Shown piece by piece: positions 7,599-17,600 of a stretch of 49,686 bases of DNA. Location: the NCBI GenBank assembly GCA_017627255.1, contig JAGAHD010000029.1, forward strand, positions 1 to 49,686, in the 5' to 3' direction. The position numbers and the translations under genes were made by a program. This stretch comes from Bacteroidales bacterium. GTDB lineage: Bacteria; Bacteroidota; Bacteroidia; Bacteroidales; UBA932. Below the pieces are notes generated by a model. It was not told where the DNA came from and searched no databases. It was given only the letters and a program-made list of their open reading frames with translations. The number at the start of each line of letters is the position of its first letter. The stretch's first letter is position 1.

Positions 7599-8186
7599 AT
7601 GATAGATTATATTAAAGGACAAATCATTGAACTGACGCCGACGGAATTGATTCTGGAGTGCGGAGGCATCGGCTACAGCATCCTGATCTCCCTGCAGACC
7701 TACGAAGCGATGCAGATGAAGACACAGACAGTCGCTTATATCCACCATTACATCCGGGAAGACGAAGAGCTGTACTTCGGGTTCGCGACCAAAGATGAGC
7801 GGGAGCTCTTCCGTCTCCTGATCGGTGTGTCCGGCATTGGTGTTGCGTCAGCACGGATGATGCTTTCCTCCCTGACGTCAGAGGAAATCCGCAACGCAAT
7901 CCTGGCCGAGGATATCAACAAGATCAAAAGCGTCAAGGGAATCGGCCTGAAAAGCGCCCAACGTCTCGTTCTGGAACTGAAAGACAAGATTGTCAAAGGC
8001 GCAGGAACAGACGCAGGCACGATGTTCCGCCAGGAAACCAGCGCACTGGCAGAGGAAGCTACGACGGCCCTCGTTATGCTGGGCTTCTCCAAAGCCAACA
8101 TCAACAAAGTTCTTCCGGCTATCCTTAAAGAGAATCCGGGCGCCAGAGTAGAAGACCTAATTAAAGCCGCCCTAAAGAGACTTTAA
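7599..8186 (+). CDS. ruvA: Holliday junction DNA helicase subunit RuvA
   Basis: Tetrameric Holliday-junction-binding protein that loads RuvB for branch migration. The 195-residue protein begins MIDYIKGQIIELTPTELILE (the OB-fold domain), carries tandem helix-hairpin-helix motifs (VSGIGVASARMMLSS and VKGIGLKSAQRLVLELKDKI) at about residues 73-130, and ends in the RuvB-contacting domain (EATTALVMLGFSKANINKVL). Its partner ruvB is 21 kb away at 28973-30013, so the two are not in an operon. It is one of only four plus-strand genes left of 30 kb and converges on mnmG with a 51-base gap that holds a parS-like site. Confidence 0.97.
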   Translation: MIDYIKGQIIELTPTELILECGGIGYSILISLQTYEAMQMKTQTVAYIHHYIREDEELYFGFATKDERELFRLLIGVSGIGVASARMMLSSLTSEEIRNAILAEDINKIKSVKGIGLKSAQRLVLELKDKIVKGAGTDAGTMFRQETSALAEEATTALVMLGFSKANINKVLPAILKENPGARVEDLIKAALKRL

Positions 8187-8220
8187 TCATAAGGCAAGGG
8201 CAAGGAATCCCGGGCAAGAG

Positions 8221-8236
8221 TGTTCCACGTAGAACA
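8221..8236. other. parS-like ParB-binding site 2
   Basis: TGTTCCACGTAGAACA in the short gap between the convergent genes ruvA and mnmG. It matches the parS palindrome TGTTCCACGTGGAACA at 15 of 16 positions. There is no U-run on either side, so it is not a usual terminator. Confidence 0.7.
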
Positions 8237-8237
8237 A

Positions 8238-10097
8238 CTAACGGCCAAAATACACCAAAAGAACTGAAATATCGGCAGGAGAAACCCCAGAAATACGAGA
8301 AGCTTCTGCAATCGTTGAAGGTTTATATCGCTGTAACTTTTGGCGACACTCAATCGACAGACCATTCACACGAGAGAAATCGAAATCATCAGGAATGGAA
8401 ACGTATTCAAGGCGATTATTCTTCTCCGCCTGCTGTTTCTCACGCTCAATGTAGCCAGCATATTTCAGAGAGATCTCAACGGATTCAATAACCTCAGAAG
8501 AAAATGTTCCACATGGAACAATTTGTAGCAACTTCTCCAGCGAAAGCTCGGGGCGAGACACGAGTTCGGCCAAACGACGCGAATCACTGAGGGGAGTAGA
8601 CCCCCATTCTTCCAGAGAGGGATTAATCAAATCTGCCCGAACTTTCCGGGACTCGCAGATGGCAGAAAGAACCTCGACCTGTTCCCTTTTTTTGCAAAGC
8701 AAAGAATACCGCTCCTCCGAAGCGAGTCCGATAGAATGAGACCGCTCTGTCAAACGGAAATCAGCATTATCCTGACGTAGGAGTATCCGGTATTCAGCAC
8801 GCGAGGTGAACATCCTATAGGGTTCATCAACACCCTTGTGGATCAGATCATCGATCAGGACACCGATATACGCTTCGTCCCGGCGAAGAATAAAGGGATC
8901 TAACTCGTGAATCTTCCGGTGAGCGTTAATACCGGCCATCAGCCCCTGTGCTGCGGCTTCTTCATAACCCGTAGTACCATTGACCTGCCCTGCAAGGAAA
9001 AGGCCCTCAACAACCCGGGATTCAAGGGAGGGCAGCAAGTAACAAGGATCGAAATAGTCGTACTCAACCGCATAGGCTGGCTTGAAAACCTCTGCTTTCT
9101 CCAACCCGGGAATCGCGTGCAGCGCTTCAAGCTGAACCTCCAGCGGAAGCGAAGAAGAAAAGCCCTGAAGATAGAATTCAGGGTTATTCCGCCCCTCGGG
9201 TTCCAGGAACAGCTGGTGAGAATCCTTGTCGGCAAAAGTCCGGAGCTTATCTTCAATGCTCGGACAGTAGCGGGGACCGCGCCCATGAATCATACCGGTA
9301 AAAAGCGGAGAACGGTCAAAGCCTGTCCGGAGAATCTCATGAACCCGCTCATTCGTATGAAGGATATAGCAGTCAAGCTGAGGAGCCCCGCTCTGGATGG
9401 AAGAGGGGACGGGAAGGAAAGAGAATCGGGCAGGAACGGAGTCCCCGACCTGAGGCATCAAAGAAGAAAGATCCAGCGAACGGACATCAATCCGGGGAGG
9501 CGTTCCGGTCTTCATCCGATCGGTAGGAATACCGGCCTGGCGCAACTGGTCCGTCAAGCCATATGCCGCCGGTTCTCCGATCCGCCCCCCTTCGAAAGAA
9601 TGCTGCCCGATGAACATCCGGCCGTTCAAGAAGGTTCCGGCCGTCAAAACAACCGCCCGAGATTTAAAAATCGCACCGGTCACCGTACGGACGCCGGCAA
9701 TTTTTGAATTCTCAAAGAGAAAACTCGCGGCAAAATCCGCGTAAATCTTTAATCTATAATTACTTAAAAGAAAATTACGCCATTGCAGCGAAAACGCCTG
9801 TTTATCACATTGCGCACGCGGGCTCCACATCGCCGGACCTTTGGAGCGATTCAGCATCCGGAATTGGAGCGTAGAGGCATCCGTAACCAGTCCCATATAT
9901 CCGCCGAGGGCATCGATCTCCCGGACGATCTGGCCTTTGGCGATACCGCCCACGGCGGGGTTGCAAGACATCTTGGCCAGACCGTTCAGGTCAGGAGAAA
10001 GCAACAGGACGGACGATCCGAGATTGGCGGCGGCCATCGCCGCCTCGCAACCGGCATGCCCGCCGCCGACAACGATGATGTCAAACGTATCCGTCAT
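8238..10097 (-). CDS. mnmG: tRNA U34 5-carboxymethylaminomethyl synthase subunit MnmG (GidA)
   Basis: FAD protein that with MnmE modifies the wobble uridine of several tRNAs. The 619-residue length is normal. The N-terminal FAD-binding motif ([19 protein letters not shown]), the family signatures [20 protein letters not shown] and [35 protein letters not shown], and the tRNA-binding C-terminus ([32 protein letters not shown]) are all visible. It is transcribed after ybeY with a 4-base ATGA overlap (10094-10097). The gene contains a parS-like site at 8505-8520. mnmG (gidA) often lies near chromosome origins in other bacteria, which fits the origin proposed near 30 kb. Confidence 0.97.
   Translation of the reverse strand: MTDTFDIIVVGGGHAGCEAAMAAANLGSSVLLLSPDLNGLAKMSCNPAVGGIAKGQIVREIDALGGYMGLVTDASTLQFRMLNRSKGPAMWSPRAQCDKQAFSLQWRNFLLSNYRLKIYADFAASFLFENSKIAGVRTVTGAIFKSRAVVLTAGTFLNGRMFIGQHSFEGGRIGEPAAYGLTDQLRQAGIPTDRMKTGTPPRIDVRSLDLSSLMPQVGDSVPARFSFLPVPSSIQSGAPQLDCYILHTNERVHEILRTGFDRSPLFTGMIHGRGPRYCPSIEDKLRTFADKDSHQLFLEPEGRNNPEFYLQGFSSSLPLEVQLEALHAIPGLEKAEVFKPAYAVEYDYFDPCYLLPSLESRVVEGLFLAGQVNGTTGYEEAAAQGLMAGINAHRKIHELDPFILRRDEAYIGVLIDDLIHKGVDEPYRMFTSRAEYRILLRQDNADFRLTERSHSIGLASEERYSLLCKKREQVEVLSAICESRKVRADLINPSLEEWGSTPLSDSRRLAELVSRPELSLEKLLQIVPCGTFSSEVIESVEISLKYAGYIEREKQQAEKNNRLEYVSIPDDFDFSRVNGLSIECRQKLQRYKPSTIAEASRISGVSPADISVLLVYFGR
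8505..8520. other. parS-like ParB-binding site 3
   Basis: TGTTCCACATGGAACA inside mnmG. It matches TGTTCCACGTGGAACA at 15 of 16 positions, with both seven-base arms (TGTTCCA and TGGAACA) perfect. It lies 284 bases from site 2. Confidence 0.7.
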
Positions 10098-10513
10098 ACA
10101 AGTTCCCGCAAGGAGAGATAATAGTTTTCCTTGGCGCGCATCACGGCAACATCTTCGTCCGTATGGTCATCATACCCGATCAGATGAAGCAGGCCATGGA
10201 CGATGACGCGGTTCAACTCATCAGCAAACTCCGTCCCGTAAAAAGAGGCATTCTCCCGTACCGAATCCACGCTGATGAAAAGATCTCCGCTGAGCCGGTC
10301 TCCCTCGCAATAGTCAAAGGTGATAATATCCGTGAAATAGTCATGCTGAAGATACTTCATATTGACGTCCAGGATATAATTGTCGGAACAGAAAATGATC
10401 GAAATGTCGCCGAGGCGACGGATTTCACTTTCCGCGACAAGCCTGAGCCAGCGGCTGGTCAGCCGTTTTTCCTTGAAGGAGAATTTCGTATCTTCGGTGA
10501 AGTAAGAAACCAT
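10094..10513 (-). CDS. ybeY: Endoribonuclease YbeY (16S rRNA 3' maturation, ribosome quality control)
   Basis: Zinc-dependent RNase acting in 16S rRNA maturation. The 139-residue protein carries the defining metal motif H-x3-H-x5-H in [19 protein letters not shown], and the upstream block [20 protein letters not shown] and [17 protein letters not shown] of the family. ATG 10513 (MVSYFTED) is chosen over the GTG two codons upstream at 10519. It overlaps the mnmG start by four bases, giving a two-gene operon divergent from hflX. Confidence 0.96.
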   Translation of the reverse strand: MVSYFTEDTKFSFKEKRLTSRWLRLVAESEIRRLGDISIIFCSDNYILDVNMKYLQHDYFTDIITFDYCEGDRLSGDLFISVDSVRENASFYGTEFADELNRVIVHGLLHLIGYDDHTDEDVAVMRAKENYYLSLRELV

Positions 10514-10529
10514 GGTCACAAATTTTAGG

Positions 10530-10537
10530 CAAAATTA
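10530..10537 (-). promoter_or_regulatory. -7 element for ybeY-mnmG
   Basis: TAATTTTG on the minus strand, 17 bases before the ybeY ATG at 10513. It is back to back with the hflX -7 element (10550-10557) in a very A/T-rich 63-base spacer. The -33 element is not clear. Confidence 0.45.
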
Positions 10538-10549
10538 GCAAATAATAGG

Positions 10550-10557
10550 TAAATTTG
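10550..10557 (+). promoter_or_regulatory. -7 element for hflX
   Basis: TAAATTTG, followed by GCGGCAATT, 20 bases before the hflX ATG at 10577. The same TAAATTTGCGG string occurs at the coaX promoter (33494-33504), supporting it as this genome's preferred -7 form. Confidence 0.55.
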
Positions 10558-10576
10558 CGGCAATTGGATTGAGAAT

Positions 10577-11761
10577 ATGAGTCAATATAAAACGGAGAAA
10601 GCCGTGTTTGTCGGCGTCGTCCTGGAAAAAGGGGGCGAAAGAAAAGTGACGGAATACTTGGACGAACTGCGGTTTCTGGCAGAAACAGCCGGTGCCATCG
10701 GAGACAAAACCTTCATGCAACGCATGGACCGCCCCGACAAGGCAACCTATATCGGCACAGGGAAACTGAATGAAATAAAAGACTATTGCGAAGAGAACGA
10801 GATCCAATATGTCATCTTCGACGACGAGTTGACTGGCACCCAGCAGCGAAACATCGAAAAAATCATCGCATGCTGCGACGTGATAGACCGTACCAGCCTG
10901 ATCCTCGAGATTTTCGCCCAGCGGGCCAAGACATCCTATGCGAAAATGCAGGTCGAACTGGCCCATTACCAATACATGCTGCCGCGGCTGGCAGGCATGT
11001 GGACCCACTTGGAAAGGCAGCGGGGCGGCATGGGAACCCGAGGCGGTATGGGTGAGACCCAGATCGAAGTCGACCGCCGAATCGTCAAGGAAAAAATCAC
11101 CAAACTTAAGGAAGGGCTCCGGAAAGTGGACCGGCAGATGGCAACCCAACGGGGAAACAGGGGAGCCTTGGTCCGTCTGGCCCTGGTGGGTTATACCAAC
11201 GTCGGGAAAAGCACGCTGATGAACTTGCTGGCCAAATCCGACGTGTTCGCCGAAAACAAACTGTTCGCCACCCTGGACACAACCGTCCGTAAGGTCGTCA
11301 TCGAAAACTGCCCGTTCCTGCTGAGCGACACCGTCGGCTTCATCCGCAAGTTGCCAACCCAGCTCGTAGAAGCCTTCAAAAGCACGCTGGACGAAGTCCG
11401 GGAAGCCGATATCCTCGTGCATGTCGTAGATATCTCCCACCCGGATTTCGAAGAACAGATGCAAGTGGTGGAGCAGACCCTCAAGGATATAGGGGCCAGC
11501 AACAAACCGGTCTTCGTCGTCTTCAACAAAGTGGACGCCTACACATATGAGCCGTACGACGAATTCTCCCTCACCCCGAAAGAGGCCAGGAACCGGACAC
11601 TGGAAGAGCTGAAAAACAGCTGGATCGCACAGGAAAAGACGCCCTGCATCTTCATCTCCGCCAAGGAAAAGATCGGCATCGACAAGCTCCGCAACGACCT
11701 GTACAAGATGGTGGCGGAAATCCACGCCGGACGCTATCCCTTCAACAACTTCCTCTGGTAA
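10577..11761 (+). CDS. hflX: Ribosome-associated GTPase HflX
   Basis: GTPase that binds the 50S subunit and can split stalled ribosomes. The 394-residue protein has the HflX N-terminal domain (ATYIGTGKLNEIKDYCEENE, FDDELTGTQQRNIEK), the glycine-rich linker MGTRGGMGETQIEVDRRIV, and a G domain with G1 at residues 205-212 (GYTNVGKS), G3 DTVGFIRKLP and G4 NKVD. It stands alone on the plus strand, divergent from ybeY, and ends six bases before the convergent MG2/plug-like gene; no terminator hairpin is visible in that gap. Confidence 0.96.
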   Translation: MSQYKTEKAVFVGVVLEKGGERKVTEYLDELRFLAETAGAIGDKTFMQRMDRPDKATYIGTGKLNEIKDYCEENEIQYVIFDDELTGTQQRNIEKIIACCDVIDRTSLILEIFAQRAKTSYAKMQVELAHYQYMLPRLAGMWTHLERQRGGMGTRGGMGETQIEVDRRIVKEKITKLKEGLRKVDRQMATQRGNRGALVRLALVGYTNVGKSTLMNLLAKSDVFAENKLFATLDTTVRKVVIENCPFLLSDTVGFIRKLPTQLVEAFKSTLDEVREADILVHVVDISHPDFEEQMQVVEQTLKDIGASNKPVFVVFNKVDAYTYEPYDEFSLTPKEARNRTLEELKNSWIAQEKTPCIFISAKEKIGIDKLRNDLYKMVAEIHAGRYPFNNFLW

Positions 11762-11767
11762 GGAAGG

Positions 11768-13435
11768 CTACAGCACCTCGAATTCAAACGTTTGCCGGAG
11801 AGGCTTTCCGTCTCCGGACAGACCTTCCGCGACAACCCGGAAACGACCGGGATAGGACGGGGCGCGCACCTGGATCCGACGCTGTTCGCCTTCGGAAACC
11901 TGCAGGCAAGGATGCCAGTAGAGGAGTTGGCGCAAGTCTTTCCCAACGCCGGCTCCGGGGTCACCCGTGTAAACCAGAGGCCAGGAAAGTCCCTTGAAAT
12001 CAACCACTTTCACATGGGAAGGGAAATCCAGCGCCGTCACATAGTTCTTTTTCGTCACGAAATTCACAATTCCGTTGAAGGGGATGTCACCGATAATCAT
12101 TCCATGCCGGTAGATGTAAATGTCCTCCAAAAGCATGGCGTCGAAATTCAGCAGCAGCGAAAGGTCGGTCAAGACCACCCCGTCCATCATAACCAGCACA
12201 TTCGAATAGAAGAACCGGACAGCGTCCGTACCGTCGGACAGGGACATCTGCAGCTCTTCCACACCGCGGGAGCGGCGCAGCCGGAGCATCGGAGTAATCT
12301 CCACCAGAATTTCCCGGACAGAAGGGAACCGGGTATAGTCATCCAAATGATAATGAACCGGTTCCAGGCCTGAAAGGAAACGCTCTTCCCTTTTGGAAAG
12401 CTGCTCGGAGAGGGTGTCTGTCCTCACGGACGCTTCGCTCCGGAGAGACGCTTTGCGAGCCACAAGCGGAGCGAACTGGTCAGGAAACAGGCACAAGGAA
12501 GGCAGCCCGGTCACGGAAGGATGCACGAAAGGGGAACGGAAGCGGATGAATGGATCCCCTTCTACATACGGGACATCACACACCAGTTCCCGGTTACCAT
12601 AAATATTTCCGGTATGGAAACGGATTTCCCGGTCCGTGGTGGAGTGGTCGATATAAATGTTGGCCGGTGCTCCTGCCGACGAAAGGATTCCCAGGAAACC
12701 CTGTTCCGGCTCCTTCCCGCCTTCAATGGTAGCATAGACGATTTCTCCGTCATATTCCGGCATCCTCTCCCCCGTCCGCTCGGCGGGGAGGGTACCGGGA
12801 AGGGCGGCGAGAAACGCCTCGATTCCCTTGTTCTCCGCCTGGGAAAGGCCGTCTTCATGATAAACGGACACGCTCACGTCCACCCCGCCTGTACCCCCCT
12901 CCAGGATCAGGGGCACGATCGCCCCCGCCCGGACACGGGACGTCATGGAAACGGTCAGGGATTCCCCCACATTCTCCCGTGCCGGAAGAGAAGCCACTTC
13001 CCCGCCGGAAAGGATTTCCACACCGCCAGAAACCCGCGCCGTCGACTGAGTGTTATACACGGACAAGGTCCGGGAACCGGCCATCCAGCCGTCCCCCTTT
13101 TCATCCGCATTCAGGGCTGTATAGGCCAGCAACCGGTACTGGCCGGTCGGTGTCGTCAGGGGAATCCGGAACATGCCGCCTCCCCTTCCTTTCAACAGGC
13201 CTATTTTCGCTTCTGCTGCCGTTCCGTCCGTTGAAACAAGTTCGAGGTAAGCAACGGCGCTGAACGGCGACAGGGCGCCTTTTTCGTCCGTAAGGAAAAG
13301 AGAGCACCATACGGCATCCCCGGCAATATACGCCTCCCGATCCGTCGAAATATAGATTCTCTCTGTCGGAACCGCCGCCTGGGCAAACAAGCCCATTCCG
13401 GCAAACACCAGCAAAATCATCCATTTTTTCATCAT
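11768..13435 (-). CDS. Exported MG2-like / TonB-plug-like protein, third gene of the receptor operon
   Basis: A 555-residue exported protein with a signal peptide (MMKKWMILLVFAGMGLFAQA). Residues from about 22 resemble the MG2 (macroglobulin-like) domain common in Bacteroidota surface proteins: TERIYISTDREAYIAGDAVW, SAVAYLELVSTDG, FRIPLTTPTGQYRLLAYT. The C-terminal third (VREILVEITPMLRLRRSRGV, LLLNFDAMLLEDIYIYRHG, FNGIVNFVTKKNY) resembles the plug domain of TonB-dependent receptors but no barrel follows. The start codon shares a base with the upstream stop (TGATG at 13433-13437), so it is translationally coupled to the DUF4249 gene. A surface accessory to the receptor is a reasonable inference; the substrate is unknown. 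Confidence 0.78.
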   Translation of the reverse strand: MMKKWMILLVFAGMGLFAQAAVPTERIYISTDREAYIAGDAVWCSLFLTDEKGALSPFSAVAYLELVSTDGTAAEAKIGLLKGRGGGMFRIPLTTPTGQYRLLAYTALNADEKGDGWMAGSRTLSVYNTQSTARVSGGVEILSGGEVASLPARENVGESLTVSMTSRVRAGAIVPLILEGGTGGVDVSVSVYHEDGLSQAENKGIEAFLAALPGTLPAERTGERMPEYDGEIVYATIEGGKEPEQGFLGILSSAGAPANIYIDHSTTDREIRFHTGNIYGNRELVCDVPYVEGDPFIRFRSPFVHPSVTGLPSLCLFPDQFAPLVARKASLRSEASVRTDTLSEQLSKREERFLSGLEPVHYHLDDYTRFPSVREILVEITPMLRLRRSRGVEELQMSLSDGTDAVRFFYSNVLVMMDGVVLTDLSLLLNFDAMLLEDIYIYRHGMIIGDIPFNGIVNFVTKKNYVTALDFPSHVKVVDFKGLSWPLVYTGDPGAGVGKDLRQLLYWHPCLQVSEGEQRRIQVRAPSYPGRFRVVAEGLSGDGKPLRQTFEFEVL

Positions 13436-14607
13436 CAGTCCTCCCACATTTCAGGTTTTTCCAGCGTTCCTCCCGCCGCAACGCAGTCCACGCAGCGGAG
13501 CGGTCCCCATTTAATGACCTGCCTGGGCATGCCGCCATCCGAATAATCAGACACTTCGTTGATGGGGACAAACTGCATGTCCCGGTAATACATCAGGTAA
13601 TTCTCCGGTTCGATTTCCCGGAGTTCCGGAAGCGGAGACCGGACATAGTATTCGGCCCGCAGGTTATGATCCATCTGTTTCTTCATCTTCGTGATCCGGC
13701 TGGCCGTGACAAACCCCAGGACGCGGATACTTTCGTCCGTCTCGCAGACAAGGTTGCCCGCCATGTCGCCGGGATCCGGCGAAAAGAGGTCCCCGCCCAC
13801 AGACGAAGCCTCTTCCAGATGCTTCATGTACCGGTATGTCTCCGGAGAAAGGGAGCGGGCGGACAGTTCGATGAAATACTTCTCCTGAATGCGTTCGTCG
13901 GTACGCAGAAATGTCTGGAACGTGAAGTCGCGGACCGCATTTCCCATCGTGGAAGCGTCCACGAGGACAGCCGTCGCCTGGTGGAAATTCTGGTAACAAT
14001 ACCGGTGATACGATCCGCGGAGCTCCGGGTGGAACATCAGGTCAATGATGGAGAGCGTCTCCGGATCGAACAGCAAATCCGCTTCGTAGGGCGCATGGAA
14101 GGACCAGGCCTCCGAAAAATCAAGTCCCACCAGTCCGTCTGAGCCCTCAGGAGCCGACATGTCCACGTTTACGTAAACAAAATTCGTGTCCTTCGCAAAC
14201 TTGATGTCCTCGATCACGGGCGGCTCCAGCACCTGCTGCCAGTCGGAAACGAACGAGTTCCCCTCCATGTCCACGTGCAGCCGGAACGAAACGCCGTCTC
14301 CGGCCGACCGCGTATCCACTTCAAATTCCTGGAAGGAAACCGTTTCCTGGGATACCTTTCCGGGATAGACCCGTCCAAACATATCCTCCACCCAGACGGA
14401 GGACACCTCTGGCGGCGGGAAGAAATAATGTCCGGCGCCCAGCGGCTGCATGTAACTCATCCGCACACGGGAGGTTCCCCCAACGAGAATATCCCCTTCG
14501 ATGACCGGAATATGTTCTTCGCTCACTTCCACTTCCGGATTATACGGATACACGCAGGCCGAAACGGCCGCCAGCGAAGCAATCAGCAGGAGCAAGGACT
14601 TTTTCAT
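13435..14607 (-). CDS. DUF4249 family lipoprotein
   Basis: A 390-residue lipoprotein (signal ending AAVSAC, lipid cysteine at about residue 18) of the DUF4249 family. Family-like stretches are VEVSEEHIPVIEGDILVG, VWVEDMFGRVYPG, YRLHVDM-type beta strands, a central SYHRYCYQNFHQATAVLVDA and the C-terminal PRQVIKWGPLRCVDCVAAGG. DUF4249 proteins are known as frequent partners of TonB-dependent receptors in Bacteroidota, probably as surface-exposed binding or lid components. Here it is coupled on both sides by TGATG junctions, to the receptor upstream and the MG2/plug-like protein downstream. The two cysteines in RCVDC near the C-terminus could form a disulfide or bind metal. Confidence 0.88.
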   Translation of the reverse strand: MKKSLLLLIASLAAVSACVYPYNPEVEVSEEHIPVIEGDILVGGTSRVRMSYMQPLGAGHYFFPPPEVSSVWVEDMFGRVYPGKVSQETVSFQEFEVDTRSAGDGVSFRLHVDMEGNSFVSDWQQVLEPPVIEDIKFAKDTNFVYVNVDMSAPEGSDGLVGLDFSEAWSFHAPYEADLLFDPETLSIIDLMFHPELRGSYHRYCYQNFHQATAVLVDASTMGNAVRDFTFQTFLRTDERIQEKYFIELSARSLSPETYRYMKHLEEASSVGGDLFSPDPGDMAGNLVCETDESIRVLGFVTASRITKMKKQMDHNLRAEYYVRSPLPELREIEPENYLMYYRDMQFVPINEVSDYSDGGMPRQVIKWGPLRCVDCVAAGGTLEKPEMWED

Positions 14608-17600
14608 CAGAACAGGATATTGAGGTTGATATAAGGGATGGGAGCGGCGAACACCGAAAGCATGTGTCCCTTGATCATGCCGCTCGCATTGGTGGTGAAA
14701 TAGACCGAATAGGGATTCCTGCGGCCCGTCAGGTTATACACACCCAGGGTCAGGGAGGAGTGAGTCAACGCCTTCAGGTAATGGCCGGGGTCGATGTTCA
14801 GGGCTACATCCAGGCGGAAATAATCCGGAATCCGGTGCGTATTGCGGCCGGAGTATGCCATCCGGTAAACGCCTCCATACCAGTATTGTCCGATCGGGAT
14901 CGTCACCGGGCGTCCGGTGGAATAGTCCACATTGAAAGAGAAGCTGTACCGGTGCGTCAGCGCATAGTTGCAGGCAAGTTTGACCACATGCGGCTTGTCA
15001 TACGGAGCATTGTACCACTTTCCTCCCGCAATCGTCTGCGCCCCCCGGTCCATCATCTCCCGGAACAGGGCCCGGGAATACGTATAGGAAAGCCATCCGG
15101 TCAGCTTGCCGGTTGACTTTTTCACCATGGCCTCCACCCCGTAAGAGCGTCCGTATACCGGAACCAGGTCCTCCGCCAGGCGGGGATTCATGGAAAGGAC
15201 GGCTCCCGGCTTGTAATCCAATGCATGCGAGGACTGCTTCCAGTACGCTTCCAGGGAGAAATCGATGCCGGTGTTGAGCTCCGTCCAGTAGGCTCCCGTC
15301 GCCGCCTGCCACCCGGACGTAGGGGCGATATCCGCGTCGCTGAGTTTCCAGGTATCCATCGGAGAAATGGCGGACGTATTGGTAATCAGGTGTATATACT
15401 GATTCAAGGTGTTGAATCCGGCCTTGAAGGATAGGTTGTCCGCCGGAGAATACTTTCCGGACAGCCGGATTTCCGGTCGCGGATAAACCCGCAAGCCTTT
15501 CAGGAAGGTGAAGGCTGTCAGCCGGAGTCCTCCCTCCGCCGACCAAGTGTCCGAAATCCGGTATTCGTCCGAGACATACAGGGACGGTTCCAACGCCCAT
15601 TCGCGATCCAACTGGCTGAGATGGACGCCTGACCTTTCCGACGCAGGGGACAGGATCCCGGGATCCAGCGCATACAGCAGGATATCCGCTCCGTACTCGA
15701 TCGAGTGGTTTTCCCAGGTGCGGGTTCGGTTCCCCTTCAGGAAACCTTGCCGGATGCGGGTGTCCAGTTCATAGGCACCGTATTCCCAATTATACTGCCC
15801 GAGGCGGTTTCCGAACTGGTCATAACCGGCGCTCACCTGCCACGATTCCCCGTCTCCCCGGTGCCGGAGGACGGCAGACACATCCAGGTTCCGATACCGG
15901 AACGTCGTATCGTTACTGAAGGAAAAACGGTCCTGGGCATAGTAGGAAGATATCTGAAGGGTATTGCCGTTGCCGAACCGGTGGAAAACGCCGGCATTGA
16001 CATCCATGAAGCCGGCCTTGCCGCCGCTGTAATGGCTGCCCTCGGGCAGCATTTTGAGCATCCAATCGGAATAGCTGATACGCCCGCCCAGGATGAACGA
16101 GGTCCTTCCCTTCGAGATCGGCCCCTCCAGGTGGAGCCGGCTTGTCAGCAGGCCGATGCCTGCCGACCCCTTGAAACGTTGCATGTCTCCTTCCTTCGTA
16201 CGCACCGTCATGACCGATGAGATACGGCCTCCGTAGCGGGCAGGAATCGAACTTTTGAACAGTTCCACACCATCCACGACGTCAGGATTGAAGGCGGAAA
16301 AGATGCCGAACAGGTGGCTGGGATTGTAAATTGTGTTTTCGTTGAACAGGATCAGGTTCTGGTCCGCCGAGCCGCCCCGCACATTGAAGCCGCCGGACGC
16401 CTCCCCGACCGTCTGCACGCCCGGAAGGGTCAAAACGGCCTTGAGGATATCCCCTTCCCCGAAAGCGGACGGAATCTTCGAGATCGTTTTCATGCTCACT
16501 GTCTCGATACCCATTTCCGCCGTCCGGTGGTTTTCCATGCTGGTGGCGGAAACCACGGCCGCCTTGAGGAGCGTCACTTTCTCGGTCATCGTCACATCGA
16601 GGTTTCCCGGCGATTCGATAATGACCCGGAGGGCAAGTTCCTCCTTGGAATCCAGGCTGAAATGAAGGGTATTGTCCCCTCTCGGGAGCAAAATCGAGTA
16701 ACGACCCTGCGCATCGGAACGGACATAGGTGCCGGTCACGTCATCAAATACGAGAACGCCGGAAAGCGGCTCGCCGGTTTCCGCCTCGTTTACGATTCCG
16801 GCCACCCGTGCTTTCCCTTCCTTCCGGTCCTCGGAACCGATCACGTACACCTTGTTCCGATAGGTCGCCTGTATTGTATTCTGGGCATAATTCACAACCG
16901 TTGTATCCTTCTGATGTTCAGAAAAATAACCGTCAGGAAGCCCGGTTCCCGTCCCCGGAGCTACAGGAACGTCGATCTGCGGCTGTCCGATGGGAGTGCT
17001 GTGCCAGGTATCCAGCAAACCGGAAAGGAGCGGTTCCGACAGGTCCTCCCGCTTCAAGGCCTTCTTCAGGGCGCGTTTCCGGATCTTCACCACCTGACCG
17101 TCCACGATTGTATAATAGTATTCCCTCCGCTCGAACAGATTGACCGCATCCGGATCATACTCATCGTCGTAATAACCGATCGGCTGGCCGTTATGATAAC
17201 TCATACTGGTCCGGAAAATCTTTCTCACCTGCATCAACAGCGGTTTTCCCCCATCCCGGATCACCTCGAAAAAGCCTTCCGGGGCTTCCGTGTACCCCAG
17301 GTAACGGAGATTCACCAGCCGTTTCTCCCCCAGGGTCAGCCATGCCACTTGGCCGCGGTCCACCACCAGCGGAGCCCTGTCTTCCTCAGGGCGTACCTCC
17401 AACTCCTGGGCATGGGCGTCCACATTCATCAGGACTCCCTCATACAGTTTGCCGTTATACATCACGTCTCCCCTCACGAAATTCTTCCGGTCCCAGAAAC
17501 AAGTTCCGTTATGACGCTGGGGATAGTTTTCCGGCATCCTTCCCCGGTACAGGGTGGATGTATATTGTGCGACTGCTGTTCCGGACAGGAACAGCAGCAA

